Counted from the first letter of the stretch, positions 21,261 to 32,300 are shown. The stretch is DNA of 64,000 nucleotides from Ligula intestinalis (GCA_036362985.1 JAYGXS010000009.1:11388618-11452617); one strand, 5' to 3'. Numbers and translations: made by a program. The notes: generated from the letters alone by a model not told the origin.

Positions 21261-21485
21261 ATGCCACATCAATGGGCATTTCTTTTTGCATTCGTGAGCT
21301 TCATTGCTATCTTTTTACAGGCTTCGGTAAAACCGTCGAAAGAAATCTTAATTTATGCGCAAAAGCTAGAAGACGCTGAAAAGGCTGGATATTTAACGGC
21401 ATTTGAAGGTCTTTTTGTAAATAATTATAATTCGCAAGTAACAGCTCGTTCAAAAAATTCCGACTTAAGAAAGTGGTATCATTAA
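21261..21485 (+). CDS. Small putative secreted protein, 74 residues
   Basis: This is an ATG frame with a typical signal-peptide profile: a short polar start, then a hydrophobic core WAFLFAFVSFIAIFLQ ending near residue 20, then a charged mature region (KPSKEILIYAQKLEDAEKAG) ending RKWYH. The mature part would be about 50 residues without cysteines. The sequence is not repeated in the window and lies in AT-rich DNA. No family is recognised. No clear TATA box or poly(A) signal was found close by, and it might be a first exon. Confidence 0.35.
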   Translation: MPHQWAFLFAFVSFIAIFLQASVKPSKEILIYAQKLEDAEKAGYLTAFEGLFVNNYNSQVTARSKNSDLRKWYH

Positions 21486-21489
21486 CCTT

Positions 21490-22240
21490 TAAAATGACGA
21501 TAACCTTTAAGTGCATTGTTCTAGTTTGTCCTAATGTTTTTCCATCTAAAAACGTGGGGAGTATCAAAAAAATTTCGTTTTTCTTCACAAGCAATTTGTA
21601 CTTCTTTGATTTCTTTTAAGTAACACATTTGCCTAAGGTTTAACATTATTACTTCTAATTTTTCATGTAGGCTTAAATGCCGGTTTGCGAGTGCTGATCA
21701 ACATTTTGCAAAATTCGGCGTGTTCTTCTAATTCTGAGCCGTACCGTAGGTTGTTATTTCCAAAAAAGTATCATATGGACGTTGAAGACCGGTCTACTTT
21801 AAGCAAGGCCAGCAGATGAAACAGATGCAAAAGTTATTTATTAGGACTTAAAGTAGAGGGAGGAGGTAAACTTCAACGCAATTGTCCAGGGATAAACACA
21901 TCTCCAGTAGACATCGGGAATCACTATCTGACGACCGCCAATTGAAGACATTGTCCTCCAATGGGGTGAAGATTGGCATTATATTTGACTAGATAAAACA
22001 TGTACCTTTTCGGAGGGATAGACAGATGCGATGGTTGCATATTATGCTACCATTGGAAAGATTGATAACGGTGGACAGCTCTTGCCATCGTGGTTGATTG
22101 TTGTGCGTTCATCCTCCGTGCTAAATATGCGGCTATTTTGTTCAACCGAGAACAGTGCTTGCCAGCATCCAAGCAATATATTGGCACAGAATTTAGAGGT
22201 GTTTAGGCAGATAGTATTTCAGGTAACGAAAAGGGACACT
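21490..22240. other. No gene recognised
   Basis: AT-rich sequence with short frames only. Nothing is shared with other parts of the window. Confidence 0.4.
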
Positions 22241-22245
22241 AAAGT

Positions 22246-22372
22246 GGCCGTTTCCGGCTTATTAGCCGTCGTCAGACAGTCACACCCAGACCAAGTGGCG
22301 TCCCCCCTAGCCTCGAACTAACGACGTCTTTGACACGAGTCAAACACTATAACCATTGAGCCAGGAGCTCGC
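22246..22372 (-). mobile_element. tRNA-derived SINE with hammerhead-like core
   Basis: On the minus strand a tRNA-like head (22372-22303) has an A box TGGCTCAATGG (22353-22363) and a B box near GTTAGTTCGAGGC (22310-22322). About 30 nt further lies a hammerhead-type core (22275-22251). In Schistosoma, the Sm-alpha SINE is known to combine a pol III promoter with a hammerhead ribozyme in this order. Other members of the family here are near 31985-32080 and 63540-63730. Confidence 0.55.
22251..22275 (-). ncRNA. Hammerhead-like ribozyme core
   Basis: Read on the minus strand: CTGACGA, then the perfect hairpin CGGCT-AATA-AGCCG, then GAAA. This fits the hammerhead consensus CUGANGA, stem II starting with a C-G pair, GAAA. 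A stem III can be drawn from the downstream CACTTTAGTG hairpin ending in GTC, a valid UH cleavage context, but with a four-base bulge. I see no convincing stem I. Activity is therefore unproven. Confidence 0.4.
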
Positions 22373-22379
22373 TGTCTTA

Positions 22380-23590
22380 CCGGATTAGGTCGAGGGATAT
22401 TGACACTCAGTTGAAGAACGTGTTTGCTTAAAACTAGGACATGTTTCAACCATTTTGATAATATGTGCATTTCAAAGGATGAGATCAATGTCGGATGTGC
22501 TGTAATTTCCCACGTTTTATTAACGGAACGCAAGGAAGGCGCGAGGATCCGACTAGACAGCCAATCAGTGAAATTGTGTTCACTGCTTGCCTGTAACTCG
22601 GCGCAGAGCGAGATATGGACCAGAGCAAAATGCTCATTTTATTACCTTTCCCAACGCACTTTGTGCACTTTATGCTATATTTATTATGAATGATGGAACC
22701 TGGCACTAGAGAAGATATTTAGAATGCTGAAATTTCGAAGAGGTAGATGGATAAATCTAAGTTTACAATTTGGCATTGAGCAAGTTGAGTAAGACCTCAA
22801 TCGGGAAGGGGAAGCCAATCCTCTTGCGGTTGAGCTGCTGCTAAATACACTGATGCTGTCGCTTGCAGAAAAGGTATTTGCTAATTTTAACAAACTCTCC
22901 TCTGTTTGAAAATACTGTGAACTATTGGCGGTCATGAGGGCTTCCTCATTTCTGCCCTCTTGACCGTAGACTTCTGGTCAACAGCGCATTAGCTGGCTCG
23001 CATTTACGCACCCATCAGCGAGGCGTTCATTTCCCACATGTCAGTTTTGTTTTCTCCGCCGCAAGCTCATACATCATATCCAATTATAAGTCTATTTCGC
23101 AACGTTTTACAAGAAGTTTGTTTTGCATTGTCTGCTCATTTTCAGCTGCTACTGAATTGTCAGAAATCTGCAATATACTCATTTGAGTTCTGACTTACCC
23201 GAGATTGTTTACTTTTTATTTTAACGCTTGCCCTACGGGTTCCTAAGCTATGGTGAAAAGACTATTCTATCTCTTTATAGTTTCAGCCAATAGACCCTAA
23301 ATCTCCTCGACCAATCCTGTGTGAGAACATACTGATCCATTACCTATCACTGAACTGGCGGCGCGAATCTCTCACTGAATCGACGAGCATTTTCATTGAC
23401 TTGCAACCTACGGATCTTTGGAGGCGTTGTCGAAAGGAGAGATCGTCGACTACAGAAGGTTCCCCATGTCAAGAAGTCAGTAAGACTAAATAGGTAGGAC
23501 AGTGTACTGTGAAAAGGAGCTAACGAAGGGTTCTGCAGAAACAAGGTGCGCACAGTGACTTAGCAAGTTGCCCTGTGTCTGGTCTGTCCC
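22380..23590. other. No gene recognised
   Basis: Short frames on both strands, no domains. The frame at 22684-22935 (-) is low in information and serine-rich. Confidence 0.4.
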
Positions 23591-23599
23591 GCAAGCTTA

Positions 23600-23765
23600 C
23601 GGGATCTAAATGCACCCGCCAGCCAATCAGCAGAAGGTGCATAGCTCGTGAGAGAAAAGGCTAGACATAAAAAACGACCTTGACACTCCACGCGATGGCC
23701 ACTTCTGCATTGTCTGCGGCCAAGGCCTGATGACTCACGCTGGGCGCTCTAGAGAGCGCCGACAG
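23600..23765 (+). repeat. Dispersed repeat R9, copy 2
   Basis: Matches the reverse complement of 14500-14690 (CGCCAGCCAATCAGCAGAAG, then CTCACGCTGGGCGCT). The function is unknown. Confidence 0.6.
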
Positions 23766-23989
23766 TGGAAAGTCACGTGTGTGCTTGTAGCCGGGCGTGC
23801 GATAAAATTTTCAGCGCAAGGCCAATCAGAGAACCGCTACAGCGTTTCGGTGTGACGCATGTAGGCATTACGTGTTAGCCCTGGAGACGTGGAGAATGTC
23901 AAAGTTGTTCAGCCGGAAATAACAGGTGCCTGGATAATATAATCTAATGACTAGTGCGTTTTACATATATTATGCTCAGTAAGAGGGTG

Positions 23990-24350
23990 TAGCGAGCTCT
24001 TATTCTAAGTCATGCTTTGCTCACATGCCTGTGGGGCATGACCCGAGTGTCTAGCTTTCGTGCCTACCAGTACGTGTGTGCCATACGATGTGTCTGGCCA
24101 ACCGGCCAACAACTTTCCAAGACCAAGTCACATAAGGACCTCAAGATGGTGACTGTGTATTCTCAGACACGCCCAGAGTAGGCGACCTACTGCCTGTTAC
24201 AGACCTCCAGACTCAGCGACTACATCGACCGGAAAGTGACTCTGGACTGCGGCCCACTCATGGCTGGAGTGCACTCGCCTGGGAGTCACTTACTCATTAC
24301 TTATCTGCTACTCATTCAAAACTTCGTTAAATTATTTATTTAGTATCTCA
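23990..24350 (+). repeat. Dispersed repeat R2, copy 3 (diverged)
   Basis: Shares the CTTATTCTAAG-CATGCTTT start and the ACTGCGGCCCACTCATGG and GGGAGTCACTTAC blocks with 29880-30300 (-) and the two copies at 16.6 and 17.7 kb. It is closest to the minus-strand copy. Confidence 0.7.
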
Positions 24351-24492
24351 CAAGGGAATGCGGTCCCACTAAGGTTCCCAAACCTTACATAAAATACTGA
24401 CTGTTCGGGTATGAACGCCGTCTGAATATTTACCAGTCAAGCTAATATGACGTGCGGTGAAGGCCACATATTTTGAGGAAACTGGCCAATAA

Positions 24493-26827
24493 ATGGGAAT
24501 TATCTTCCGTGGGTCGCGAAGTCCTATTAGTCTACTGACTTGGTATTCGAACGATGGCCGTACCGCCAGTCAGATTGATTACATTCTAGTTGGTTCACGG
24601 TTGCGCAACTGGGCCCACGATAGCAGGTCGATGCGAGGTGCCGAAACTGGTAACGTCCACGTGTCTGACCATGTTCTCGTTTGCACGCGCCTGAAGGTTC
24701 ACCTCTCACCTCTGCCCAAACTGCCACGTGCGAGCCACCTTGATGTCGCCAAGCTCCAGCAAACCAACACTACCGAGGCTTTGAGCACAGAAATCCAGTC
24801 CCGTCTTAAGACCCAGGCTGACAACGAGGGCAGTAGCAAGTGGCCATCACTGAAGACATCCATCTACAGGGCAGCTGAGAAGATTCTCGGATTCACTCAG
24901 CGGCGCTACAGTGACTTGATCAGCGGCAGAACCATGCAGCTATCGGCTGAGACGACTCGAGCCAGCTCCCGGAACGATGCCTCCTTCCGCCAACTTCGAA
25001 AGCTGACAGCAAAGTCGGCCAGAGATGATCGACAGAAGTATTGGTCCGAAACGGCGACTTCTATGGAGCAGGCTTCTAATGTTGCTGACACCCGAAGATT
25101 GTACCAAATCATACGCCAGGTTAGTGGAAAGCCCCCGACACTGTGATTCTGTTCGCGATGTGAATGGAGAATTTATTGCCGACAACCCGGCCAAGGTCAA
25201 TCGCTGGTGTGAACACTTCGAGCACCTACTCAACTTTGACGAACAACCCATCACACCCTCCCTCTCCTACACAGCGGATTTTCAATCCTCTCCTGCCTAC
25301 GCAGTGTCGTGTGACATCCCTTCCGAAGACGAAGTTACCGATGCAATGTAGAGGCTACGCAACAACAAGGCGTGCGGAGAGGACGGTATTCGTGCAGAAA
25401 TCTACAAGTCCTGTGTCGACACCCTGGCACCTGATTGTACAGGCGTGGCGAGAAGAGACCGTTCCCGATGACTGGGGCTCAGGTATCCTTGTACCTGTCC
25501 ACAAGAAGGGAGATTAGACAAGATGCGAGAACTACCATGGCATAAGTTTTATCGATGTTGCTGCAAAGATCTTCGCTGTTGTTCTTCTCAGGCGCTCCCA
25601 GTCTGTACGTGACTCCAGGACACGACCCAACCAAAGCGGATTCCGAGCTGGGCGTGGATGTGCGGATCAAATATTCAAACTGAGGCGCACTCTAGAATTC
25701 CGCCATAGCTACCAGCAACCGACGGCCGTTTGCTTCGTCGACTTTACCGCCGCATTCGATTCCAACCATCGTGAGTCCCTGTGGCGAATAATGGAACTGG
25801 ATGGAATGCCGACCAAACTCATTGCAATGATTAAGGCCTACTATCGGTCTACTACCGCACGAATCCTGGTCCACAACAATCTCTCTCAGTTGTTCGATAT
25901 CCGGTCTGGTGTCCGACAGGCCTGCGTCCTTTCGCCCATTCTGTTTAACTACGTCATTGACTGGATTCTCGGCAAAGCCCTACATGAAGAGGACGGTGTT
26001 GAACTTGCAACCGGAGCCGACTTACTGATCTTGACTACGCCGATGATATTGCGCTGTTAGCCTCAAACTTTGATGGTCTACAGTCAGTAGTGTCGCGGTT
26101 AAATGAGATCGCTATGTCGGTAGGCGTGTCCATAAATTCCGGAAAGACGAAGTTGTTCTCGAGCGGCAGCCCTGACCAGGAAAAGGCACCCCTGAGGATT
26201 AATGGCCATCAACTTGAAGAAGTAGACAGGTTTAAATACCTCGGGGCGAGGCTGGTACCAAATGGGCAGAGTAAGCACGACATTGTCTACCTTATCGATG
26301 CGGCTTGCCGGGTTTCTTGATCCTTCGAAAGCGCCTATGGATCCGACATGGCATCTCCATCGCCGCGAAGATTCGTGTATACCGTGCATCCATCCGGTCA
26401 GTCCTCCTCTATGGATGTGAATGCTGGGCTGTGCGCGCTGATGATGAGCGAAGACTGGAGGTTTTTGACCAACGATGCCTGAGGACGATCCTGTCAGACA
26501 GTCCGCATCCGCAGCGATCTTATCACGAGAATATCTAAGGTTATTCAAGAAAGGCGACTGAGGTGGTTTGGACACGTTCTCCGTCATCCGCCCCACGAGC
26601 TTACTTATGCTGCCCTCGACCCCGCACCGCAGCCCACCTGGAAACGTCAAAGAGGAGGGCAACTGAAGACCTGGCTAGACACCGTCCGTCAAGACATGGA
26701 AGCAGTTCTTGGACCTTCTATCTTCGGCCTCCGTCGCTGGAGAAGGGACTGGGTGGAGCTTTCGAGATCCGCTGCCGCCAATCGACACGCATGGACAGGT
26801 ACCGTTCGTGACATAATTGAGGCCGAC
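24493..26827 (+). pseudogene. LINE endonuclease C-terminus and reverse transcriptase
   Basis: Reading order across frames: endonuclease end (TWYSNDGRTASQIDYIL near 24538, then a VSDH motif near 24660); linker; RT fingers (PLRNNKACGEDGI-type region near 25350 and VPDDWGSGILVPVHKKGD at 25464-25517); FVDF with the first catalytic aspartate at 25734-25745; RSGVRQACVLSPILFN near 25902; YADD at 26036-26047; GKTK; and a C-terminal region with GCECWAVRADDERRLEVF and WFGH. The frame changes at least five times (about 25140, 25350, 26020, 26300 and a stop at 26536-26538). Catalytic residues are still readable, but no single protein could be made. Confidence 0.8.
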
Positions 26828-26872
26828 TAGATCAGGCATGATCACAGCCGTAACAAGTACAAGTACAAGTAC
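24493..26872 (+). mobile_element. RTE-like LINE, 5'-truncated and broken
   Basis: The element starts inside the endonuclease, runs through a complete but frame-shifted reverse transcriptase and ends with a hexamer tail, three CAAGTA units at 26854-26871. Short tandem repeats in place of poly(A) are characteristic of RTE-clade LINEs. No target-site duplication could be defined because the 5' end is ragged. A repeat R2 copy lies just upstream. Confidence 0.75.
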
Positions 26873-26879
26873 AGACGGG

Positions 26880-27850
26880 ACCCTATGTATGGTAAGAAAC
26901 AGGTGCCCGAGCACATGATCTTCGGTAGTCGAGTAATCAACTAAAAGAACCAAATGCTGCTCTGCTGTCAATTGTGGCCATCAGGATGCATGGATAATAT
27001 TATCCAATGGCAACTTTCTTCTTAAATATGTTATGCTAGGTGAAAAGGGAATGCTGTGGCGTTAAATCTCTAGCATTTGCGTCCTAAGCGCCCCCTACAC
27101 ACCGCCCCACTATGAGCGTTATTTGCTATCAGTTTCTGCGTTAATCCCGACCGGTGTGTCTCAAAATTAACTGATTTGCGTTTCCATCAGCGTCAAAATT
27201 GACTGGAACCGCACCCAAGTACTTGACATTTTAACTGCGAGCAACATCCTCATATTCTTCAATTAGTACTGAGCTAACCACACCTCGTGAGTAGTCCACC
27301 CCATCTCTTTCGACAAGGTGTCGTTGTCCGACGGGCACTGGTGACTCATTGAGCGTGCGGACTCGAGGGTAAAAATCTGTCGCTCTTATCGATCGCACTC
27401 AACTAGACAAGAGTCCGGTTACTGGGTCAGTGCACGCCCGTACAGCATGAGTTGCTTGCCGCGGTGGCCATCCACCCCCGTCTCCGCGCCCGCCCCCACG
27501 TCGGTGAGCGTCGCAGCCCAATTTGGTCGGCGGGATTGTAACTAGCCCGCGCCCCCACCCCCTCAGTGGGCCTTCGCGTAGCACGCACGCTTGCTGTGAC
27601 CACGACAAAGACGGCATCCGGATCGAGGTCGTGCTTTGGAAACTTGTGCCGGCGTATGAGTCTAAGCTTATTCATCTGAGAAAATGCGTTCTCATGCTGG
27701 GGCCGGCTGCGTTCATCAGGTGCACTCTGAGCAGGCCGAATGTGTGGACATAGGTTGTTACTGCCTGTCTGACTAACTACTGAAACGGTGAACTTAAACA
27801 GTTCTGGAAACCTATGGGCCCTGCGGGAAAATTTCTAAAGAGGTGAAAGA
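26880..27850. other. No gene recognised; GC-rich patch
   Basis: 27300-27800 is GC-rich and CpG-bearing, with overlapping frames on both strands but no domain. The block 26985-27045 resembles 23925-23990 (TGGATAATAT-ATC-AATG and TATTATGCT), so the two may be flanks of one older repeat split by R2 and the LINE. Confidence 0.35.
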
Positions 27851-27852
27851 AT

Positions 27853-27947
27853 AAGAAGAAGAAGAGGAGGAGGAGGAGGAGGAAGAAGAAGAAGAAGCAG
27901 AAGAAAATGAAGAAGAAGAAGAAGAAGCAGTAGAGGAAGAAGAAGAC
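27853..27947 (+). repeat. Purine tract (GAA/GGA) microsatellite
   Basis: About 95 nt of nearly pure purine with GAA, GAG and GCA triplets. The minus strand would encode serine/leucine runs, which explains the low-complexity frames there. Confidence 0.9.
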
Positions 27948-27959
27948 AAAAAAGGCCCC

Positions 27960-29015
27960 TTTTCCTTCTTTGCTTTCTTGTTCTTCTGGTAACTATGGGG
28001 AGGAGGTGAGGCATTGGGCGGTTTCCTATAAAATTCCACATTCAAACTTATTTTCTATTCTTGGTGTAATGAAAAAGCGTCATCCGGAGATCCCATTGGA
28101 AACAAGGACACTTTTAGGAAGTAGTATTACATTCAATATAATTCCCATGACCAATGGTGAATAAGTTCGCAACCCACTCATGTGCGTGCGATTCCCTAAC
28201 GCAGCAAGAGCTCGATACCGGGACCCATCGAGAGACAGACATAAGAGCATGTTCGCGTGGAGGGGTGGCTTAGTAGGTGAAAAATATGTATCGCATTTAC
28301 TGGATTCTTGAGTGAATGCTCTCGTCCACATTCGCGGGACCCCCGCTTAGGTGTCTCACGTCGGTGGTGGACAGCGTCCTCTCGCGACGAGCAACACTTG
28401 TCACGTTATGTCCCTGCGGACTAAGGCTTTGTTATAGATAGCATTTTAGATAAACGCGCAGTTATGCTTTACTTGGCAAGCTGTAGACATTACTAAGAGC
28501 GCAATTAACGATGGCCATCATCGGGCATGTGCGTTTCGTACAAGTGTGGGATGCGAAGTAGTGTAGCCAGATAATAGACGATATAATGTATCACAACGGT
28601 TATATGCTAGTCTGTATACTTAATAAAAGTCTCGACTGCCTCTGTGTGGGCCTCCACTATCATTGGTCCCAGGGGTCAGATTAAATGCCTTCTGCACCTT
28701 CTGCACGCGGGCATGCGCGCCTGTCCGTATGTCAGTCACACGCGACGCACCACCCGCCTTTCGCGTCGATCACACAGGGGACAGTGCCAGTGTCACTGTG
28801 TCTGCGTTTGTCCCCTTTATCATTGGTGGCAGGCAGCTGTTTCAGACTCGCGATTGACACCCAACGTGACAGCCGGATGTGAATGCGCCACGGAGGGTGG
28901 GGTGGAGGAGCAAAAATGGTGAGGGCGCTAAGATCTCGAGGACTGGGGAACGCCGTCTACCTCGCTATATGCATGCGAAAACTCAGGATGCGTTGGTTTA
29001 GGTTAGACATTTTGG
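27960..29015. other. No gene recognised
   Basis: Mixed sequence. 28640-28900 is GC-rich with three overlapping plus-strand frames and none looks like a protein family. Confidence 0.4.
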
Positions 29016-29019
29016 ACTC

Positions 29020-29784
29020 CCGGGTCTATTCATTACTTCTACCTGCAACCCATTATGGCCTGAAAGTACTGATGAGCTGCTCCCCTGTCAAATGTCAAAG
29101 GATCGCCATGATCTGTCCGCGCGGGTATTCCAGCTTAAGGTGAAAACCATGGTGAAACTCATCACAAAATTCAAAATTGTCGGTGACGTTCAGTGTCATA
29201 TGTACCCTGTAAAGCGGCAAAAGATAGGACTGTCCCACGCTCACATTTTGGTCTGGCTAAAGGAAAAATTGCACTCTTCTCATGTCGAAAAATGCATATG
29301 CGCAGAGTTGCCTGACCGGTCCGTTGACCCTGTTCTGCTTGAAACGATCAAAACTCAAACGGTGCATGGCCCATGCGGTCAGATAAATCCCAACAGTCCT
29401 TGCATGAAGGATAGTAAATGTACACGCATATATCCCAAGCGATTCCTAGGTGCAACTCAGACTGATGGCGATGGTTACCCTCTTTACAGAAGGCAACAAC
29501 CTGACCTTGGCGGATTCGAAGCAGTTATCGATGAAAGGCGAACCGATGGGCTTGTAATTGCTAGCCGTTGGATTGTACCGTATTGTCCCCTTCTGTCAAA
29601 AGTATTCGACGCCCACATCAATGTTGAATTTTGCAACTCAGCGAAGTCCATCAAGTACGTCTCCAATACATCAACAAAGGTTTTGCCCCCCTTAACACAG
29701 TTTCATTACTGGCAACACCACATGTTCTGCATCACAGCTGTGTACAAAGAGGGAGTTCAGAAGTATTTACCTATATTTCCCTAA
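29020..29784 (+). pseudogene. Helitron Rep (HUH endonuclease) fragment
   Basis: The frame opens with LFITSTCNPLWPE, then DRHDLSARVFQLK and GLSHAHILVWLKE. The two histidines at 29236-29244 form the HUH motif of rolling-circle replication initiators. It continues HGPCGQINPNSPCMKDSKC, DGYPLYRR, WIVPYCPLL and FDAHINVEFCNSAKSIKYV, all in the order of Helitron Rep proteins. After about 29690 the similarity ends although the frame stays open to 29784. The N-terminal zinc-finger region, the catalytic tyrosine pair and the helicase are missing, so this is a roughly 220-residue island. The frame itself is unbroken. Confidence 0.85.
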
Positions 29785-29879
29785 TAAAACGAAACTGAAC
29801 ATAATTATTTTAAGAGGTTCTCATATAAGGTTTGCCTACATAAGGGACAACAACATGTAAGGAAGCCCAAGGTGAAGCC

Positions 29880-30300
29880 GGGCTTCCGCGCTAGTTGCTA
29901 ATATAAGGTGTGGAAGGCCAGAGTGTTAGGAATAATGTAATGAGGTGTAAAAAGAGTAGAATATAAGTAATAGGTAAGTGACTCCCAGACGAGTGCACTC
30001 CAGCCATGAGTGGGCCGGAGTCCAGAGTCGCATTCCGGTTGGTGTAGTCGCCGGGTCTGGATGTCTGCAACAGGCAGTAGGTCGCCTGCTCCGGGAGTGT
30101 CTGAGCGCAAGCAGTCACCACACATAAAGGTCATTTTGTGGACTGTCCTCGGAAAGTGGTTGGCCAGTAAGGCCAGACGGAGGGTGACCTTGATTGCGGG
30201 GGTTCAGTATCGTCTGTTGTGCACGCGTGGTGTGCATGCTAGGCATTGCCTGTCCCCGCGGCGTCCGAGGACAGCATGGCTAAGGAATACACAGTCGCTA
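29880..30300 (-). repeat. Dispersed repeat R2, minus copy
   Basis: The reverse complement matches R2 at 16.6, 17.7 and 24.0 kb (GACTCCGGCCCACTCATGG, TGGGAGTCACTTACC, CATGCTGTCCTCGGACGCCG). It lies about 100 bp after the Helitron frame. Confidence 0.7.
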
Positions 30301-30509
30301 CGCAAGCATTACTGTAGCATATTTACTTCCACTTTCTTCTTTTAGATCTACGAAGCGCAGACAATGTTGGCATCCCCGAAGGCAATGGCAATACCCCTTT
30401 ATAATTATTCCACAAGGTTTCTTTGTTGTTGCTGTTTTATTTTTCTTCATAATAAGTACCACATTGAGGCTGCCTTCACTCCAGTTCACCGCATTGAGAA
30501 GGCGGGTGA

Positions 30510-30945
30510 CAGGTATGGGAGTGTAGTGGGTCGTTGGCTGCTCGTTGTCTGGCTTTCCTCTCGTGACCTCAAGGTCGTTGCGACTGCTGCAAGACACAGG
30601 CCACCCACGATGTCCATCAACGGTGTCGAGCCATACGCTATCCACCCACACCCTGTCTACCTGCGCGGTGTCCAACCAATCACAGGCCGACCTAGCCAAT
30701 GGACCAGCTCTGTCTTTGTCTTATGGCCTGATTCCTGCTAAAACCTCACTTGGAATTGCGCCTCGCGCGCGACGGTCGCCGGCCTCCGGGTCGGACGCCT
30801 TGCAAGACCAATTGGCGACTTTCCCCTTCCTCTCTGTCAATAGTATAATGTTCCATCTACTCTGCCTTCCCAAGACTTCTCTCCTACCTCCTAAGGAACC
30901 AGGGTCTCGAAGATTGTAGATGATAGGGTTAACCGTCCTAGCCTG
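30510..30945 (+). repeat. Composite repeat R7-R1, copy 1
   Basis: This aligns with 55060-55560 end to end: GTGGGTCGTTGGCTGCTCG, ACCTCAAGGTCGTTGCGAC, GGTGTCGAGCCATACGCT, CAATCACAGGCCGACCTAGC, ACCTCACTTGGAATTGCGCC, then the R1 core with GGAACCAGGG-C and TTAGGGTTAACCG. Solo R1 parts elsewhere are fragments of this unit. It is non-coding and around 450-500 bp, a SINE-like size. Confidence 0.75.
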
Positions 30946-31007
30946 AAATCCTATAGGAGCACGATGGACCATACGTACAGGAATACCCAATTAGAAGTGA
31001 CGCACCA

Positions 31008-31075
31008 CTTGAGGCTCGAAAACTTGACCTGATGGTTAGAAGTCCAAAGCTCCAACCACTGCGCCAAGGTCTCAT
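31008..31075 (-). repeat. tRNA-Arg-like SINE head
   Basis: On the minus strand the A box TGGCGCAGTGG and the arm TTTGGACTTCTAACC recall tRNA-Arg(TCT). The B box GTTTTCGAGCC has a one-base insertion. The body would extend leftward to about 30946, where it abuts the R1 repeat. Confidence 0.5.
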
Positions 31076-31079
31076 TTTC

Positions 31080-31980
31080 TTACAAATTTCGTGCGGGTAC
31101 GGGGAGAATTGGCGGGCGGTGTTATTTCCAGAGGAAAAATTTTGAAATTCTCTAAATTTCTTCTCCAGCGATACTCCTGCCCGACCTGCAAAGTGATTGT
31201 TTACCTCTCTTGAAGGCTGCTCCCTTCCTTCCTGGAATGCTGGCTGCCCATGTCTGACTGACTGCACATGACTGAATACTCTCCCGGTTTCGGTTCCCCT
31301 ATTTTCCCGTGAAGTGACTGTGTTGGCAAGCCAGCTGAGCGTTACCTCCTCCCCTTTCTGGATTTGTTTTATCTATTTTTGAGTAACTTGCCACCTTGAA
31401 AGTTGTTATCACTGGTTTTGACGTACGCGTGGCTGCTGGATACAGTCAGAGAAGTCAAGAAGGCGAGACATTTACAAAAGTCGAGATGCGCCAACCATTT
31501 CAGCTATTAAGGCTTCGCGCAACTCCAAGTCAGGTGGATGAAGTTCTAATCGCTTTTGTGGGGATGTAGGGTTTAGTATTATCTGTGATTGTGATGTTTC
31601 AGGGCAGATATTCATACGTAGAAATGGACACAAGCGATGACTTTATGTCCTTAGGCATTGATGGCCGGTGAGGTGCGGGCGACGAGCAGTGAGGGCCTGG
31701 ATGTCTCGCACTGGTTCATCAGTCTCTGTGCAATGGATGCAAAACTTCCCGATTAGACCACTGACCGATTTTAACACAAACCGGCGCCAAGCCATATCTT
31801 CGACACGGTCAACTGAAAGATTGAGCAGCAACATATGACAGCTCGACTGCCCGTATTTGCCGTGTATTTCACAGTCTGGTGGCAGTGCAAAATCGATTAT
31901 TTACGTGTGGATTAGCTTTAAGTGGTTTTAGACTTGCGATGCATCCTCCGCTCTCTCTCTGTCACTCTTCTCCGCCACTC
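31080..31980. other. No gene recognised
   Basis: No domains and no shared repeats apart from the SINE-like start at the right edge. Confidence 0.4.
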
Positions 31981-31984
31981 ACCC

Positions 31985-32090
31985 GAGCCCGGAGTCAAGA
32001 AGACTGGAGGCGGGATATGGGTATGGCCGACTGATGACGGCTAAAAGCCCGAAATGATCATTCTAGTCTCCCCTATCTTTGCTGGTAATA
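31985..32090 (+). mobile_element. SINE fragment with hammerhead-like core
   Basis: This contains GGTATGGCCGACTGATGACGG, TCTAGTCTCCCCTATCTTTG and GCTGGTAAT. The last parts resemble 45395-45420, and the core resembles those at 22.26 and 63.62 kb. The tRNA-like head is missing, so it is a 5'-truncated copy. Confidence 0.45.
32031..32054 (+). ncRNA. Hammerhead-like core (decayed)
   Basis: CTGATGA (32031-32037), C, GGCT-AAA-AGCC, C, GAAA (32051-32054). Stem II pairs over 4 bp, but its closing position is a C-C mismatch, so catalysis is doubtful. The following ATGATCAT could give a tiny stem III. Confidence 0.35.
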
Positions 32091-32094
32091 TCGT

Positions 32095-32300
32095 TCAGCC
32101 AAAACATGCGACCAATAAAATCGCAATCAATCAACGTTCATTGTCACTGTATATTTACAGTAATGACTGTATCCTATAAATTCTACAAACTCCTGTGCGT
32201 GTATTACCCATTCCTTCTACAGCTTTATGCCAATGTCTCTGATGCTGAATCCCCGACGGATGTCGAAACGTCAGACGATGGTCCTTGGGCTGTAAGCGAT
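32095..32300 (+). mobile_element. PLE-A 3' tail (solo, decayed)
   Basis: Matches 34900-35010: TCCTATAAAT-CTACAAAC-CCTGTGCGT, then GTCTCTGATGCTGAATCC, GACGGATGTCGAAACGTCAG. AATAAA and the CTTCTTC end have been lost. Confidence 0.65.

Noticed and set aside
27812..28045. Serine- and leucine-rich minus frames
   Set aside because: They are translations of the GAA/GGA microsatellite.
30364..30741. Overlapping frames of about 125 codons on both strands
   Set aside because: They fall in and beside the R7-R1 repeat. The second copy at 55.1 kb breaks them.
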